A DNA stretch of 64,000 nucleotides from Anaeramoeba flamelloides (lineage: Eukaryota; Metamonada; Anaeramoebidae), in contig JANTQA010000070.1 of NCBI GenBank assembly GCA_027625915.1, positions 3,105,001 through 3,169,000 on the forward strand. Direction: 5' to 3'. Shown piece by piece: positions 10,441 to 21,644 of this stretch (positions are counted from its first letter, which is position 1; each line of letters opens with the position of its first letter). Under the pieces are notes generated by a model. It saw only the letters and a program-made list of their open reading frames with translations. It was not told where the DNA came from and searched no databases. The translations under genes were made by a program, and so were the position numbers.

Positions 10441-13139
10441 TAGATAAAAATGGGGTTTGGTGGGGTTTGAATTTCTTTTTGTTGGGAGATTTGGTAGATT
10501 TTTGTTTTTTGAGAATTAAAAATTTTAATGGACTGTAAAATGTTTTGTAAAAAAATGAAATTTTTTGAAAAATATTTTTTTTTTGGGTCATTATATCGAT
10601 TGAGTCAAGATTTTAACAAGAAGACAAACGGTATTTAAAAAGGATTTTTGGTTTGTTTTAAAAGAGATTGTTAAAAAAAGAAGGAAAATCGCGTCAGTTA
10701 TTTTTAACATTAACCTTGCTTTATTTTGTAGAATTACCTTCAATAAGAAGAAATATAAAAGGGTAAATTTATGCTTTTTTCAAATTTACTGTTTGTCTTT
10801 TTGGGTTTCAATAAAATTTAATAAAAAAACAACATAAAGAAGATTTACAGTTCATCTTTTAAAATATTTTCTTTTATTTTATTTGGGCTAATATTTTAAA
10901 TTCGTTTATTTTTTGTCTTGTGTTTAATACAAAGAGTATCACTTGGCTGTATTGAGAATTTTTGATTTATTATGAACTTTAAGAATTATTAATAGAGTTG
11001 GTATTAAATATTACATAGGAACAAAAATGATACGAATTTTGGGATCTTTGGAAGGAAACTTTCATCAATAGGGAAATGAAATTTTCTTTCAAAATTATTG
11101 ATTTTTTAATTCAATTTAAGGGATGGTCCTTAAAATAGTTAATGGAAGCTATAGAGAAATTTCAAGAGAATTTTCATCTAAAATTTTATGAATTAATGCC
11201 CTGTATCAGTTTAAAAGCAAAAAATGGTTTTTTTTTTTTGTGATATTTTTTCAATCTCCTTTTTCAAAAAATCCATGAACAAAACGTTACTTGAAATGTA
11301 AGAATGGTTACTATTAAAACCCAGACAAATACTTTGTTCAAAATTATAACTTTAAGATATTTCAAATAAGTTAATTTAAAAAAAAATGACTAAAAAAATA
11401 GCCATTATTTGCTTTTATACTCACACACGGGCTTTAAATGAAAAATGTTTGATATATCTAACAAAAAAAGTAATGAAAATTAAAAGAAAAATTAAGGAAA
11501 TTTCAAAAAAATTTAGTTTCTTTATAAAGCCAATTGAAATATCATGAAATATTATTAATTTCGTATTCAGTATTATCATGTTTAGGATGTGTTTACTTTT
11601 TTTATTTTCCCAAAATAGATTTTATCTTTTTATTTTGTTATGTCTGTTAAAATAATCCAGCGAATATATCCTTATGGGTGTTGAAATAACGTATTATTTT
11701 AGAGAGTGTAGTGATTGAGAATAATTGTAGAATTTTAATAACGAACGTATTGGGTGATATTTCACTTTAACGGGTCAAGATATAGTATAAATTGAGATTT
11801 TTGGTAAAAAATTTTTCAATAAGGAGGTTTATTTATCCAGATTCAAAATGTAGATAAAAATAATTCTGACCAACTTATTAAAAATATAATCCTTGTTTTT
11901 TTCATATGTGGATTCTTTCGATTTTATTATTATTTCAAATATTGGGGTACTTAACTGTATTTTTTTTTTTTTTTTTAGATAAGGCCTGTCCTTGATTGAT
12001 TATATTTATTTTATAGATCGATTGAAATTCTTATTAGAGAAGTTAAATTCAATTTTTTTGATAAAAAAACAATCTTGACAATATTTATTAAAATTTGATG
12101 TTTTTTATTAAAAATATTCAAAATGGCTTTTAAATTAGATAAAATATGAAACTGAAAAAAAAAAAAAAGATAAATTTGATTAAAAAAAGAAATTTATAAT
12201 TTATTCTAAAATAAGTTAAATGAATGTTTAAATAATTTAATTAAGGGAATATTACTATAAATCAATCTCTTCAAATATTTTTTTAAAATTGAAATATTTA
12301 ATAATCCAATAATCATGGGGCTTTATTATTATTTTTTTTAAATATTTTGGAGGATTAATTGCTGTTTTATACTTATTTAGAAAATTTAAATCGAAAAAAT
12401 ATCGACAATATTATTTCGTTACTTTGAGATTTACAATAATATTTTGTTTCTATAAAGACTGATTATTATACCAACATATTGAAAAAATATTTAAAAATAG
12501 AAAAAGTAACAAATTGATTCTTAAAATATCTTAAAAAAAAAAAAGAAATTGAAATTTAACAAGAATACCACTTAGTAGATATTCCCTTCACATTATGACA
12601 TAATTTTATTTTTGAAAAATTAAAATATTAAACTTATAATATTCAAATATTTTTAGGTGATCTTATTCACATTATGAAAGTTATTTTAATCCTTTTAAAA
12701 AGTAATTATTAAAGAATATTAGAAAAAATAAAAAGATTTTCTATGAACCCATAATAAAGTAAAAAATAATTATTGATATTTTTTATCTTGGAATTTAGTT
12801 AGAAAAAAATGCACTTATTAATTTAATTTCAAAAAAAAAAAAAATAATAGAAATATTTTTTAGAAATATTCAATTAATTATTTCAAGAAAATACAATCAA
12901 TTATATAGTAAAAAGTTTCAAATTTTAAAGCAATGTTTTGAGACAACAATAATATATACTAGAAATAAACACCAATTCAAAATTTTCAACACATCAAAAT
13001 TTTATTTGTGAAAAAAAAACTTATTTAATCCATTCAAGAAGAAATCATAAATTAGAACAATTCGCTAATTGGAAGCTAACACTTTTTTATAAATTAAAAT
13101 TCTCGCAAAACAAAAAATAAATAAATATCAATTCTAATA
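10441..13139. other. Intergenic spacer, no gene seen
   Basis: About 2.7 kb of very AT-rich DNA with long A and T runs. Scanning both strands gave no convincing frame, splice-linked exon or RNA. The first 200 bp should contain the promoter of the minus-strand TBC1D23-like gene. No repeat partner elsewhere in the window was recognised for 10700-13000. Confidence 0.4.
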
Positions 13140-13500
13140 AATCAAGTGTGTATTAAAAATTTTGGAGATAACCAAACAAAAAAAAAATACATTGGTAAAT
13201 TTGTGAAAATTCTATTAGGAATATTGATCGATCAAATGGTTAGATACTACCAATTAATTTTATTTGAGTTCTTCTATTTGGAATAATTAAACTTTAACCT
13301 TTTATCAATTGTTCGAAAAAAATTTGATCGAATGAAACAAATTATGTAATTCAAGAAATGAAATGAAAAGAAAAACTAAAAGATGAAAAAATGATTTTCA
13401 GATTTTACAAAAATTAAAAATATTTCCAATTTGAATGAAATTGTATTCGAGTGAATGTTTTTACCTGTTTTATCTATGTAGAAAATTTTGAATTTTAGTT
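13140..13500. repeat. Interspersed repeat R1, copy 1
   Basis: Homologous in the same orientation to 45120-45480. Shared landmarks are GTGTGT..AAAA near the start, TTGATCGATCAAATG in the middle (13225 here, 45203 there) and AAAATTTTG near the end. A short piece of the left end also occurs at about 30060-30090 (GTGTGCCAAAAATTTTGGAG). The ends read roughly TGTGTCCAAAA/TTTTGGxACA, so an old Tc1-like TIR element is possible. No intact frame. Confidence 0.5.
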
Positions 13501-13799
13501 TATTTGTTTTTACACAGGCAATTTTGAAAATAGTTATATATTCTCATTAAATCAGTTCCAAGATCTTTCCTATATTAATATTCATAAGCAGTTATTAATG
13601 AATAAAAAATTCACAAAAAGGGGATCTCACTAGTTTAAAAATAAATTGAATATTGAAAATTATAATTACTCTACAAATTTAATTTTAAAAAATTAAACTT
13701 GAATATAAATTTTTGAACATCAGAAAATGGGATTTTTTATTTATAAATCTTGAAATTCAAATTATTAGATTTTGATTAAATGTTTGTTTTTTTTTATAA
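13501..13799. other. Spacer, nothing recognised
   Basis: AT-rich DNA with no frame or repeat partner that I could identify. Confidence 0.35.
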
Positions 13800-14600
13800 A
13801 TTCAGGTATCTAGTTATCTACTCTGGGGCCTAGTGTCTATGTTTTTTTTATTAAAAAGAATTGAGCAAAATCTTAGATTTTTACTCAAATCTTTCAATTT
13901 AATAAAAAAAAATACATGACGGCGGAATACGAATTATTAATCATAGATTGTGAAATTGTTATCTGTAACTTTGATCTTTTTCTAGGGTTAATTCTCTCGA
14001 GTAAAATCCAAAGAGAAGTGTTGTAAAGTTATTAGGTTTATTTTTAATTTGTTCATGCAAATGACAATATTATTTTTTGTAGATATTATAATTCTTTTTC
14101 TTCTTTGCTTTTTTTTTATTTCAAAAAATTATCTTTAATTACCTCTTTCTCTCAATAAATAAAAAATAATCAATTAATGTGTTTTTTCGACTTATAAAAT
14201 TGGAAAATTCTACTTTTGGAAAGTTTAAAAATCGCTAAAAATAATAAAACAAAATATTCACACTTTCAAAAAGTGGGGTTGTAGAGTGCTACCCAGTTCA
14301 TTCAAGTGCCGTCAAGTGCCTTCAAGTGCCTACACTTTCTTGATACTTTATCTTTATTTTATCTGTGAAGTGTGCTAGGTTTTTTTTTTACTTTTTGAAA
14401 TAAACCGAAAATTTTAATAAATTTTGGGTTTATTTCAAAAATTAAAAAAAACCTAACGAAAATCTATCGATTTTCCAAATAAACATAAAACTCAAGAAAA
14501 CCTAAAGAGTGTTTTTTTCATGTTTTTCTGTTTTATTCGGAAGTCTATTAGTTTTCAAAATAAAACAAAAACTCGAGAAAACATAACAGATTTGACTGAA
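13800..14600. repeat. Cluster of hairpin-family repeats
   Basis: Two or three members abut. 13835-14040 has ATTGAGCAAAATCTTAG with its flanking inverted pair. At 14280-14335 the terminal motif is in inverse orientation and locally reiterated (TCAAGTGCC three times). 14377-14453 holds a near-perfect stem, GAAATAAACCGAAAATTTTA facing AAATTTTGGGTTTATTTC. 14510-14590 has a further inverted pair (GTTTTATTCGG.../...AAAATAAAAC). The facing terminal motifs suggest a defined element with inverted ends. Confidence 0.65.
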
Positions 14601-14945
14601 ACAGAGTTTAATAAATTCTACATTAATTTAAATTTTAATTGAAAAAAAATTGATCAAATGTAAAACTGAATATTTGTAAAATAATGCTCGTTTGATTGAT
14701 TGATTTATTTTATTTATAGAGAGTCTAAATAATATATAATATTATTCTATTGTAACGAATTCTGTTTTGAATTTGGCGTTTTTTTTTTTTTTAAAAATAA
14801 TTTATAATGTATCCATAAAAAACAATTCACGTTTTTTGATATCTAATATAGAATTAATCGTTTGATGATTCTGATTCAATAATATTTTTATTAGTTGAAT
14901 TATTTTGAATTAATTTCCAATTAAAAACATTCGATTATTGCTTTT
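14601..14945. other. 3' spacer of the Rpn8 gene
   Basis: AT-rich DNA without recognisable features, directly downstream of the minus-strand Rpn8 stop codon at 14946. Confidence 0.4.
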
Positions 14946-16812
14946 TTACTTTTTGTTTTCAGTATTTTCTTTTTTTTGTTTCAATTTTTCTTCTTCCTTT
15001 TTTTGGGTTTTTTTATAGGATTCCATTCTTAATCTTTTTTCAATTTCTCTGTTTTGAATTTTGTTTTCTATAAGGTCATGAAGAGCTATAACAGATCTAA
15101 CCATTGAAGAAAGATAAATTGTTAAAGTCATGTCATTGTTTGTTATTGAAATTTGTGAATTTAAATTGTTAGTATCCAAATTTAATCCGATGTTAAAAAT
15201 GTCTTGAATATTGGAAATAATTAAATGGTTGGGCTGTAACTTCCCAGCTAAAACATCTTGTAAATATTTTGACATTTCATTTAATCTTTCTTTAAACCCT
15301 TTAAGTGCCGAGATTTTGGATCCAATGCTTGTTGTTAAATTGTTGACAGTTGTGTCTTTAATATCACGTAAAAGATGCTCAACGCCGACTTCTTCTGCTT
15401 CAAAGGCTCCAACTTCGCTTGGGCAATGTTTAAAGGTTCTTTTTGATTCTTGTCCGTCTTTTTTAACTTCTTCTATCGATCTAAACGATTTGACTGGAAT
15501 TCCAAGTGCTCCGTCACCTTGATGGACGTTAATAATTACAAAGGCGGGGTCTTGAGTATATTTTCTAAATATTTCATGGATATCAAGATCCGATTTTCTA
15601 ATAGATGGACCTGTGCTATACCATCCAACAATACGTTCTTTGGCTATTATTGGTTGTTTTTTTGTTTTTAACAATCGAAAAATTGATTAATTTTTTTTTT
15701 TTATTCCTTTTTTATATTGGCCTTTCTTTAATTGAGAGTGTTTTTGATCTTAACCCGTAGCACTAACAGCTCAAAAAAAGAAATCAATAAAAAGAATGAA
15801 AAGAAGAAATGATAAAGTTGTTCTAAAAAAGTTTTTAGATTATCGTCTTAAAAATGGTCGACTGAAGTTTTTTCGACTATCCCAGAGACTCTTTTGGAAA
15901 ACATTTTTAAAATGGAATTGTGTTGATGTTTTAGTGATAAAAAAAGCACTGAGTCTGGTAATAAAGAGTGAATTTTGAAGTTACTAAATTCATAAATTCG
16001 AATTCAAAGAGTGAGTAAACACAGTCAACATAAGCATTTTAAACTCGATTTAGTTTTCTAGCCTTTTTTTAAAATGAATTTACAGATGTTTTTTTGTGAA
16101 TTGAAAAGAAAAAAAGAGAAAAAAAAAAAAAGAAAAAACACAAGATGTCAAGATTGTAATAAAAAAAAAAAAAAATTCCCTAATAAATTTGACTCAAAGA
16201 TCGATTTTATCACAAATCAATTTTCACTTTATTTTAACAATGCCAAAATTGTGTAATTTTATCCTTTTTCTCTTTTCCTTTTCTTTTTCATATTGTTTTT
16301 CTTTTTGTTTTTGTTTTTCTTTTTCTTATTCTTTTTGTTTTTGTTTTTGTTTTTTAGTTTTATAAAACAAGAAAATGAAAAGTAATCTCAAAATCTTACC
16401 ATTAACTTTTTTGTGCATTTCAAACATTGTCTCTAGGAAATTGTGATCTATAAACCAGACATCAGGCTTTTCTAATTTTTCATCAAAAGGAACTTTTTTT
16501 TGATTTATTTTTTGTTATTGGTCATTATTTAGTTGAGGATTGATGAGAAGAACAAGAGTATGTGAAAAAATAAAGAAAAGAGATTTGTTTAATAAGGGGA
16601 TTGTTGTTGAATTATTTTGAAAGAAATTTGTTTTCAAAGATTTTACCAGCAAAGCTGTTTGTAATATGAAGGGTTTTTTCTGGTGGTCCTTCAGTTAATA
16701 AGCAACCAACTACACGTTTTTGTGGTGCTTGTTTTGATCTTTTGAAATGATCAACAACTGACAACAATACTAAAGGATGAACAACGACTTTGTCAAAAGT
16801 ATTTTCGCTCAT
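14946..16812 (-). CDS. PSMD7: 26S proteasome regulatory subunit Rpn8 (PSMD7), three exons
   Basis: MPN-domain subunit of the proteasome lid, partner of the deubiquitinase Rpn11. Exons: 16647-16812, 16400-16492 and 14946-15643, joined by GT-AG introns of 154 and 756 nt; the spliced frame is 957 nt (318 residues), close to the usual 320. Exon 1 holds [18 protein letters not shown], exon 2 VPFDEK...[11 protein letters not shown], exon 3 [12 protein letters not shown] and [16 protein letters not shown], all hallmark Rpn8 segments. Both junctions restore conserved residues (A|V of FAVPFDE, N|A of [10 protein letters not shown]). The zinc-binding JAMM HxH...D pattern is absent, as expected for this non-catalytic MPN protein. 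The C-terminus is a Lys/Glu-rich tail. The start ATG lies directly upstream of the conserved N-terminus. Confidence 0.97.
15644..16399 (-). other. Rpn8 intron 2 (756 nt) with repeat insertion
   Basis: Much longer than intron 1. It starts with donor GTAAGA at 16399 and ends with acceptor TAATAG at 15644. About 15960-16065 is homologous to 30145-30262 in the CAND1 intron (shared TTTTGAAGT.ACTAAA and ATTTAGTTTTCTA), so at least part of the extra length is an inserted repeat (R4). CTTTT-type runs at 16260-16350 make up the rest. Confidence 0.7.
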
Positions 16813-16929
16813 ATTTTAAAAAAGATTATTTGAAAAAGTAAAATTTACGAAAAATGAAAAACTCATATTTTATTATTTGATATTTTTAAGGGTGGGAATT
16901 AATTTGTTCTTACAACCATTATTTTTTTA
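16813..16929. promoter_or_regulatory. Upstream region of Rpn8
   Basis: Short AT-rich stretch between the Rpn8 start codon and the hairpin repeat cluster. It must hold or abut the core promoter, but no specific motif can be assigned. Confidence 0.2.
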
Positions 16930-17640
16930 TAGTATTGTTAAGAATTTAGTAAAATCAAATGATTTTACTAAATTCTGGAAAATCAAATGCTTCTACCTTT
17001 TCTTGGGTTTTACTCTTTATTTAGAAAACCAATAGATTTTCGTTTGGTTTTTTTTACTTTTCGAAATAAATCGAAAATTTATAAAAATTTTCTGTTTATT
17101 TCAAAAAGTAAAAAAAACCTAGAACACATACTAAATAAAACAAAGAACCTCAAATGAACAGTCTTTAGCTTTTTTTTTAATTAAAAAGAATTTTTTACAA
17201 ACTATGATTTTTCTCTATTTTTTTAAATTACAAAAAACCTAGAACACTTCACATATAAAATAGAAAATCTCAAAAAAAACTTAATTCACTTAACAAATAA
17301 AAGAGAAACCACAAGAAAATCTAGGCACTTGACGGCACTCTGTAACACGATTCTTGAAAATCAAAATTTTGATTTTTACTCTTATTTCAATATATCAGAT
17401 ATACTATTTTATTTTAATTTAAGGGTAGATTTTTAAGATACTCTAATATAGGGGGAGATTTTTTTACATTTTCTTGGGGGTATCTGTTTTATCTGAAAAA
17501 TCTATTGATTTTCAGAATAATACAGAAAAACATATCAGCTTTTCGAAAATTTAAATGAATTGAGTAAAATCAATGATTATTCTCTATTCTTATAAATTCT
17601 GATAAATCGAGGAACTTGAAGGTACTCTATAGTTGTTCAT
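16930..17640. repeat. Hairpin-family repeats
   Basis: Includes a stem at 17046-17120 (GAAATAAATCGAAAATTTAT facing TTTCTGTTTATTTC, bounded by matching TTTTTTTAC/GTAAAAAAA), blocks with AGAACACTTCACATATAAA, and the terminal motif CTAGGCACTTGACGGCACTC at 17322-17341. A second unit at 17410-17640 has a GGGGG start and TTGAGTAAAATCAATGAT. No gene. Confidence 0.65.
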
Positions 17641-18526
17641 GAAATTTATTATTATGTCTATTAATTTTTTAATATTTCTAAACTTTCCACCCAACGATAT
17701 ATTTTTAAATTTTCTCTAAATTAATAATGATTCACATTCTTATAGTTTTAAACTTTCAATCTTCCCAAGAACTATTTTCTTTGTCTTTTTTTTAAAAAAT
17801 TTTAACTTTTTTGATATGTGCTTAAGGGTCAAGTCATTTACCATGTTTTTATTCCATACTCTGGGTGGGACTTGAAACTTAAAAAGGGGATTGTAATATA
17901 ACCCTTCCTTTGATTGAAGAAATCCAAATACTAAAAAAAAAAATTTCCATTGGATCACTTTAACAAAAAATTCAATGAAAAATAAGTTAAAAAGAGTTCT
18001 CAATTTCAAAAAATAAAAATTTAAAAAAAAATTCATCTTTTCTCATTTTCTATTTGCAAATGATTAAATTTCTTTAATTTAAAAAAAATTGCTTTCTTGA
18101 AGTTCTCAATCAATTTAATACGATTTAACCCGATTTGTGGTTATTTTATAACCCTCAAAATTTGACCAAGTAAGGATTATGTAATATTCATGAGATTAAA
18201 AATATTCTTTGAAAAATGAAAAAAAAAACACAAAAATCACCGAGAACTCAAAAAGCGCCAAAGAGGGACACTTCATAACTGACATCGTTATTTTCAAAAT
18301 TATATCTTCTAACCTTTCTAATTGTAAATTGATTGTCGCTGTTTGGTATTTTTTTCTAAAAATGTCCTCATATTTAGTTGTTGATTTTTGGAGATCGATC
18401 GTACATCATAGGTTGGTTAATTTTTAATTAAAATTAGGAACTCATAAAAATTACTAAAAAGTTTTTTTCCCTTTCAGAAAAAAAAATTTCACCATAATGC
18501 CTCAACCCTTAAATGGAATTCATCAA
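17641..18526. repeat. Spacer with interspersed repeat R3, copy 1
   Basis: About 18300-18520 is similar to 50830-51010 and to 59815-59940 in the same orientation (shared GGTTGGTTA/TTGGTTAGTTTTT, ACTCATAAAAATTAC, TTTCAGAAAAAAA and CATAATGCC-like words). The small frames in this region lack family features. The left half, 17641-18290, holds nothing I recognise. Confidence 0.4.
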
Positions 18527-19060
18527 TATATCCCTTAGAATCCCAAATATACTAATTACCTTTGAAATAAATTTTTTAATTTAAATGGTTATCAAAAGGA
18601 TTCTAAGATATATAATTTATCAAAAAATTATCTTAGAAAAAAAAATTTATAATTAAAAAATTGTTTAATTACAAATAATAAAAAAAAATAACTTGAAAAA
18701 AATTATCCAACATTGATAAATTTTTTTTGGTTAACATGATTTTATTATTTTCCAATAAAAATTTGCTAAAAAAAAAATTATTTTTTTTTTAAAAAGTCAG
18801 TATACACATCAAAAAATTCTTAGTATTAATTAATAAAACACATCATACTTCACTGGAAATTTTTTTTGGGGCACTTTGCATCTCGATATTAAGCTAAAAT
18901 ACTTGTTTAAATAATTTATTCATTACAAAAGATATTTTGGCATCACATAGAAAATTTTTTTTATCTACTAATTAACATTAAATAACAATATCTAAATTTG
19001 ATTCTAAATAATTTAAAAAATAAAAAAAAATCCAAATTAAATTTAAAAATTATATTTTTT

Positions 19061-19460
19061 AGAGAACCGGTATGGGCAAGTAGAGAACCGGTATGGGCAA
19101 GTGGCAACACAACCCAGTGTACAATCTGAAGGCCAGGGTTCTATTCCCTTAACCATTATTTCTTATTGTTTACCATTTTCTCAAATAGCCACCACGGTGT
19201 AATTTTAATTAAAAATCGGGCTTATGCTTCTTAGAACCACTAATTCTTTGAGGAAATCGTTTGACCGAATTGAATCTTTTTGACTATTATAAAAACTGAA
19301 CGGAATTGGAACAAAATCCCTCTCAATTTATGGAGCGGATCCGATTTTTGGGAGAAATGACCAGCTCTCACTTGGTTCAACAATATCTCTAATTCAAATT
19401 AGGGATTCGGGCAAACAGGTGGACTTTTAGTACCCACTCTTTAATGGAAAAAAAAAAAAA
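19061..19460 (+). mobile_element. tRNA-derived SINE, copy 1
   Basis: A box TGGGCAAGTGG at 19094-19104 and B box GGTTCTATTCC at 19137-19147 each match the pol III consensus at ten of eleven positions, with the 43-nt spacing expected of a tRNA. The T-arm around the B box can pair and the acceptor stem is partly decayed. A body of about 300 bp follows, then an A-run (19448-19460). The element is flanked by a direct duplication TTATATTTTTT (19050-19060 and 19461-19471; longer if adjacent A residues are counted). The first 21 bp are tandemly duplicated (19061-19081, 19082-19102). The second copy, 60554-60936 (-), differs at roughly eight or nine positions over the body by eye, so the family is young. 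The TIR element copy B lacks this insertion at the matching point. Likely mobilised by a LINE's enzymes. Confidence 0.9.
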
Positions 19461-19852
19461 TTATATTTTTTTTAATTGTAAAATTTGAAAATTTTTTCAA
19501 TAAGAATTTTTTTCAAATTTTAAATGATTTGACCCATAGTTTGAGTCAGATTAATTATTGATTTCTTTTTAAATTTTTATTATTTTTTAATTTATTACTT
19601 TTTAAAATATAGACATAAAATTTACAATATTATTGGATAAGAGACCATAGATCAAAAATTATTATATAAGATCAGGATTAATTTAGATTAAAAAAATCAA
19701 CATTTAAATATATTATTCAAATTTTTACCAATAATAAAATTCAAAAAAATAATTCTTGCTTTCGCAGATTATTTTATTATCTTTGAATATTTTTTATAGT
19801 CATTTTTTTTTATTTATAAATTTAGTTTTGATTACTTTTTTATTAATACAAC

Positions 19853-21054
19853 AATTTTTATTTGTTTTTTTTTTTTATTATTGAAGAAGTGTAAATTACA
19901 CTCTAGTTGCCATTAGACTTAAATTACCTTTCAGAAATTTAAGCGTAAAATCATAGATTTCACGATTATTAATTAATGAAAATAATTTCAAACTATCACA
20001 GTTTACAATCAATTCATCAAGATTTATTTGTTTTAATTTATTGTGGAAAATTAATCTATCTTTTTCATAGAAATTTCTATGAAAAGTGATCAATATTTTC
20101 TATAATTTCCTTCTGTTGATATTTTAAACATAAAGTACAAAATTTATTTGAATTTTAATTAATTACATAATAATATCTATTTAAACAGTTAGTGAATGTT
20201 CTGAATTTTAGAATTTTTGAGCTGGAGGGATAACTTAAATATTTTTGGGTTTTAAATAAATAATTTTGATTTTTTATTATTGTGAAATATTTTTGGACCT
20301 TCCAACTTGTTGAATTCAACAACTCATGATATGTGTATATGTATATTTCTTTTTTTAGTTCGATAATATCTTTTGAATTCCAGTTAATTTTATTGTTTAT
20401 TGTTTGATTAAGCTTTATTAATTTTTCTAAATTAGGAAGAGATAAATTTCCTAATTTCTTTTTGAATTTAAATTTCTTTTTATTGATAGAAATTATCATA
20501 TTTTCTATTTTAAATTCTGTTTTGTAAATAAGAATTGGTGTATTTCTGTTTATTTTACATATTTCAGTAATACATGAATTAATCCAAGAATTTAAATAAT
20601 TTAAAGTTTTTATTTCATAATTATATATTCCCAACCCATATGTCAATTGACTTATGATAAAAGATTTAAATAATCTAATTTTTAAATTATTGTTAAGCGA
20701 GTTGTTATTGAATAACTGTTTACAGTTGTTATGTATTTCTTTTGCCTTTTTTAAGTTATAAACTATATCCGAAATTTTCTCTAAATAAATACCCAAATAT
20801 TTAATTTTTGATAAATCTTTTGATATAACTGTTTTATCTTTATTAGGCTTTAATCCAAATTGAATAATTATAACATATATTGAATTTAATTTCTGATTTA
20901 ATTGATTTCTATTTCCTTTAATAATTAAAATTAAATCATCTGTAAAAATTTGAAAATGGTTCTTTAATGGAATGATTTTTAATAAAAGAAAGTGTGAAAT
21001 TAGAGCAAATAAAATAGGTGAAAATGGGTCTTCTTGAAAATTTTTATTTGTTTT
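19853..21054 (-). mobile_element. 5'-truncated LINE with target-site duplication
   Basis: The minus-strand body 21038-19869 encodes a reverse-transcriptase core in pieces: EDPFSPILFALI (motif of xGDPxSPxLF type), FTDDLILI (the YxDD box with Phe-Thr), KIKYLGIYL, then SQLTYGLGIY within the frame 20796-20155, and a C-terminal CTLC...H...C knuckle near 20130-20050. The 3' end is GTGTAATTTACACTTCTTC plus an A-tail (T-run at about 19865-19877). A 16-bp duplication, AATTTTTATTTGTTTT, flanks it at 19853-19868 and 21039-21054. The matching site in copy B of the host transposon is uninterrupted, proving the insertion boundaries. At least two frame breaks and the missing 5' half show it is dead. The same family is at 30505-31095 and 45700-48140. 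Confidence 0.9.
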
Positions 21055-21644
21055 ATTCCAATTTAATAAATTGAAATTAATTTACAAATTTTTTTTTTTT
21101 TTTTTGATTTTCAATTATTATCTATTGCTTAAATAAAAGTTTTAGAAAATTAATCATATTAAAAATTTAATTTTGGCCAAAAGAAATAAATTTCATTTTT
21201 CTCTTGATTTAATATTTATTAAAAATTTATTTAAAAAAAAAAATGAAAATTTCTCTTTAATTTATTTTTCTATTTATTTTTCTATTTATTTTTTTTTATC
21301 ATAAAATTAGCAAAGTTGTTTGATTGTTATTATTAATAAATCAACGTATTGAGTTTTGAATTATTATTATTGTAATAAAATAACTTTATATAATTAATTC
21401 AAAAAAAAAATAAAAATCCAGAAAGGAAATATAAAAAAGAAACATTATTATTTGGTTTTCAATTTCAAAAAAAAATATAAAAAACATAACTACTTAAATC
21501 TTTGAACTATTTCTACTTTTTATTATAATCCAAATCTGGATTAAAGACAAATAAGAAAAAAAATATGTTAGTACATCAATATCATTTTAAATCTTTTATT
21601 AAAAACTTGGTGAAATTTATTAAAATCTGGGGTGCTAAGGGATA

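Larger units (their letters stand above)
18527..21644. mobile_element. TIR DNA transposon, copy A, containing a SINE and a LINE
   Basis: The ends are inverted: ATATCCCTTAGAATCCC at 18527 and CTGGGGTGCTAAGGGATAT at 21627-21644. The whole backbone matches, in reverse complement, the 1.5-kb element at 61107-62625. Subtracting the SINE (19061-19460) and the LINE (19869-21038 plus one target duplication) from 3.1 kb leaves about 1.5 kb, equal to copy B. No transposase frame is present, so both are non-autonomous. Flanks are TA-rich; a TA target is possible but cannot be separated from the local ATATAT runs. The family is not identified. Confidence 0.8.

Noticed and set aside
17740-18036. 98-codon minus-strand frame
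   Set aside because: Phe/Lys-rich, in spacer next to repeats, no family resemblance and no splice context.
19087-19160. A functional tRNA gene
   Set aside because: The acceptor stem is only partly paired and the sequence continues into a body with A-tail and target duplications, so it is a SINE head.
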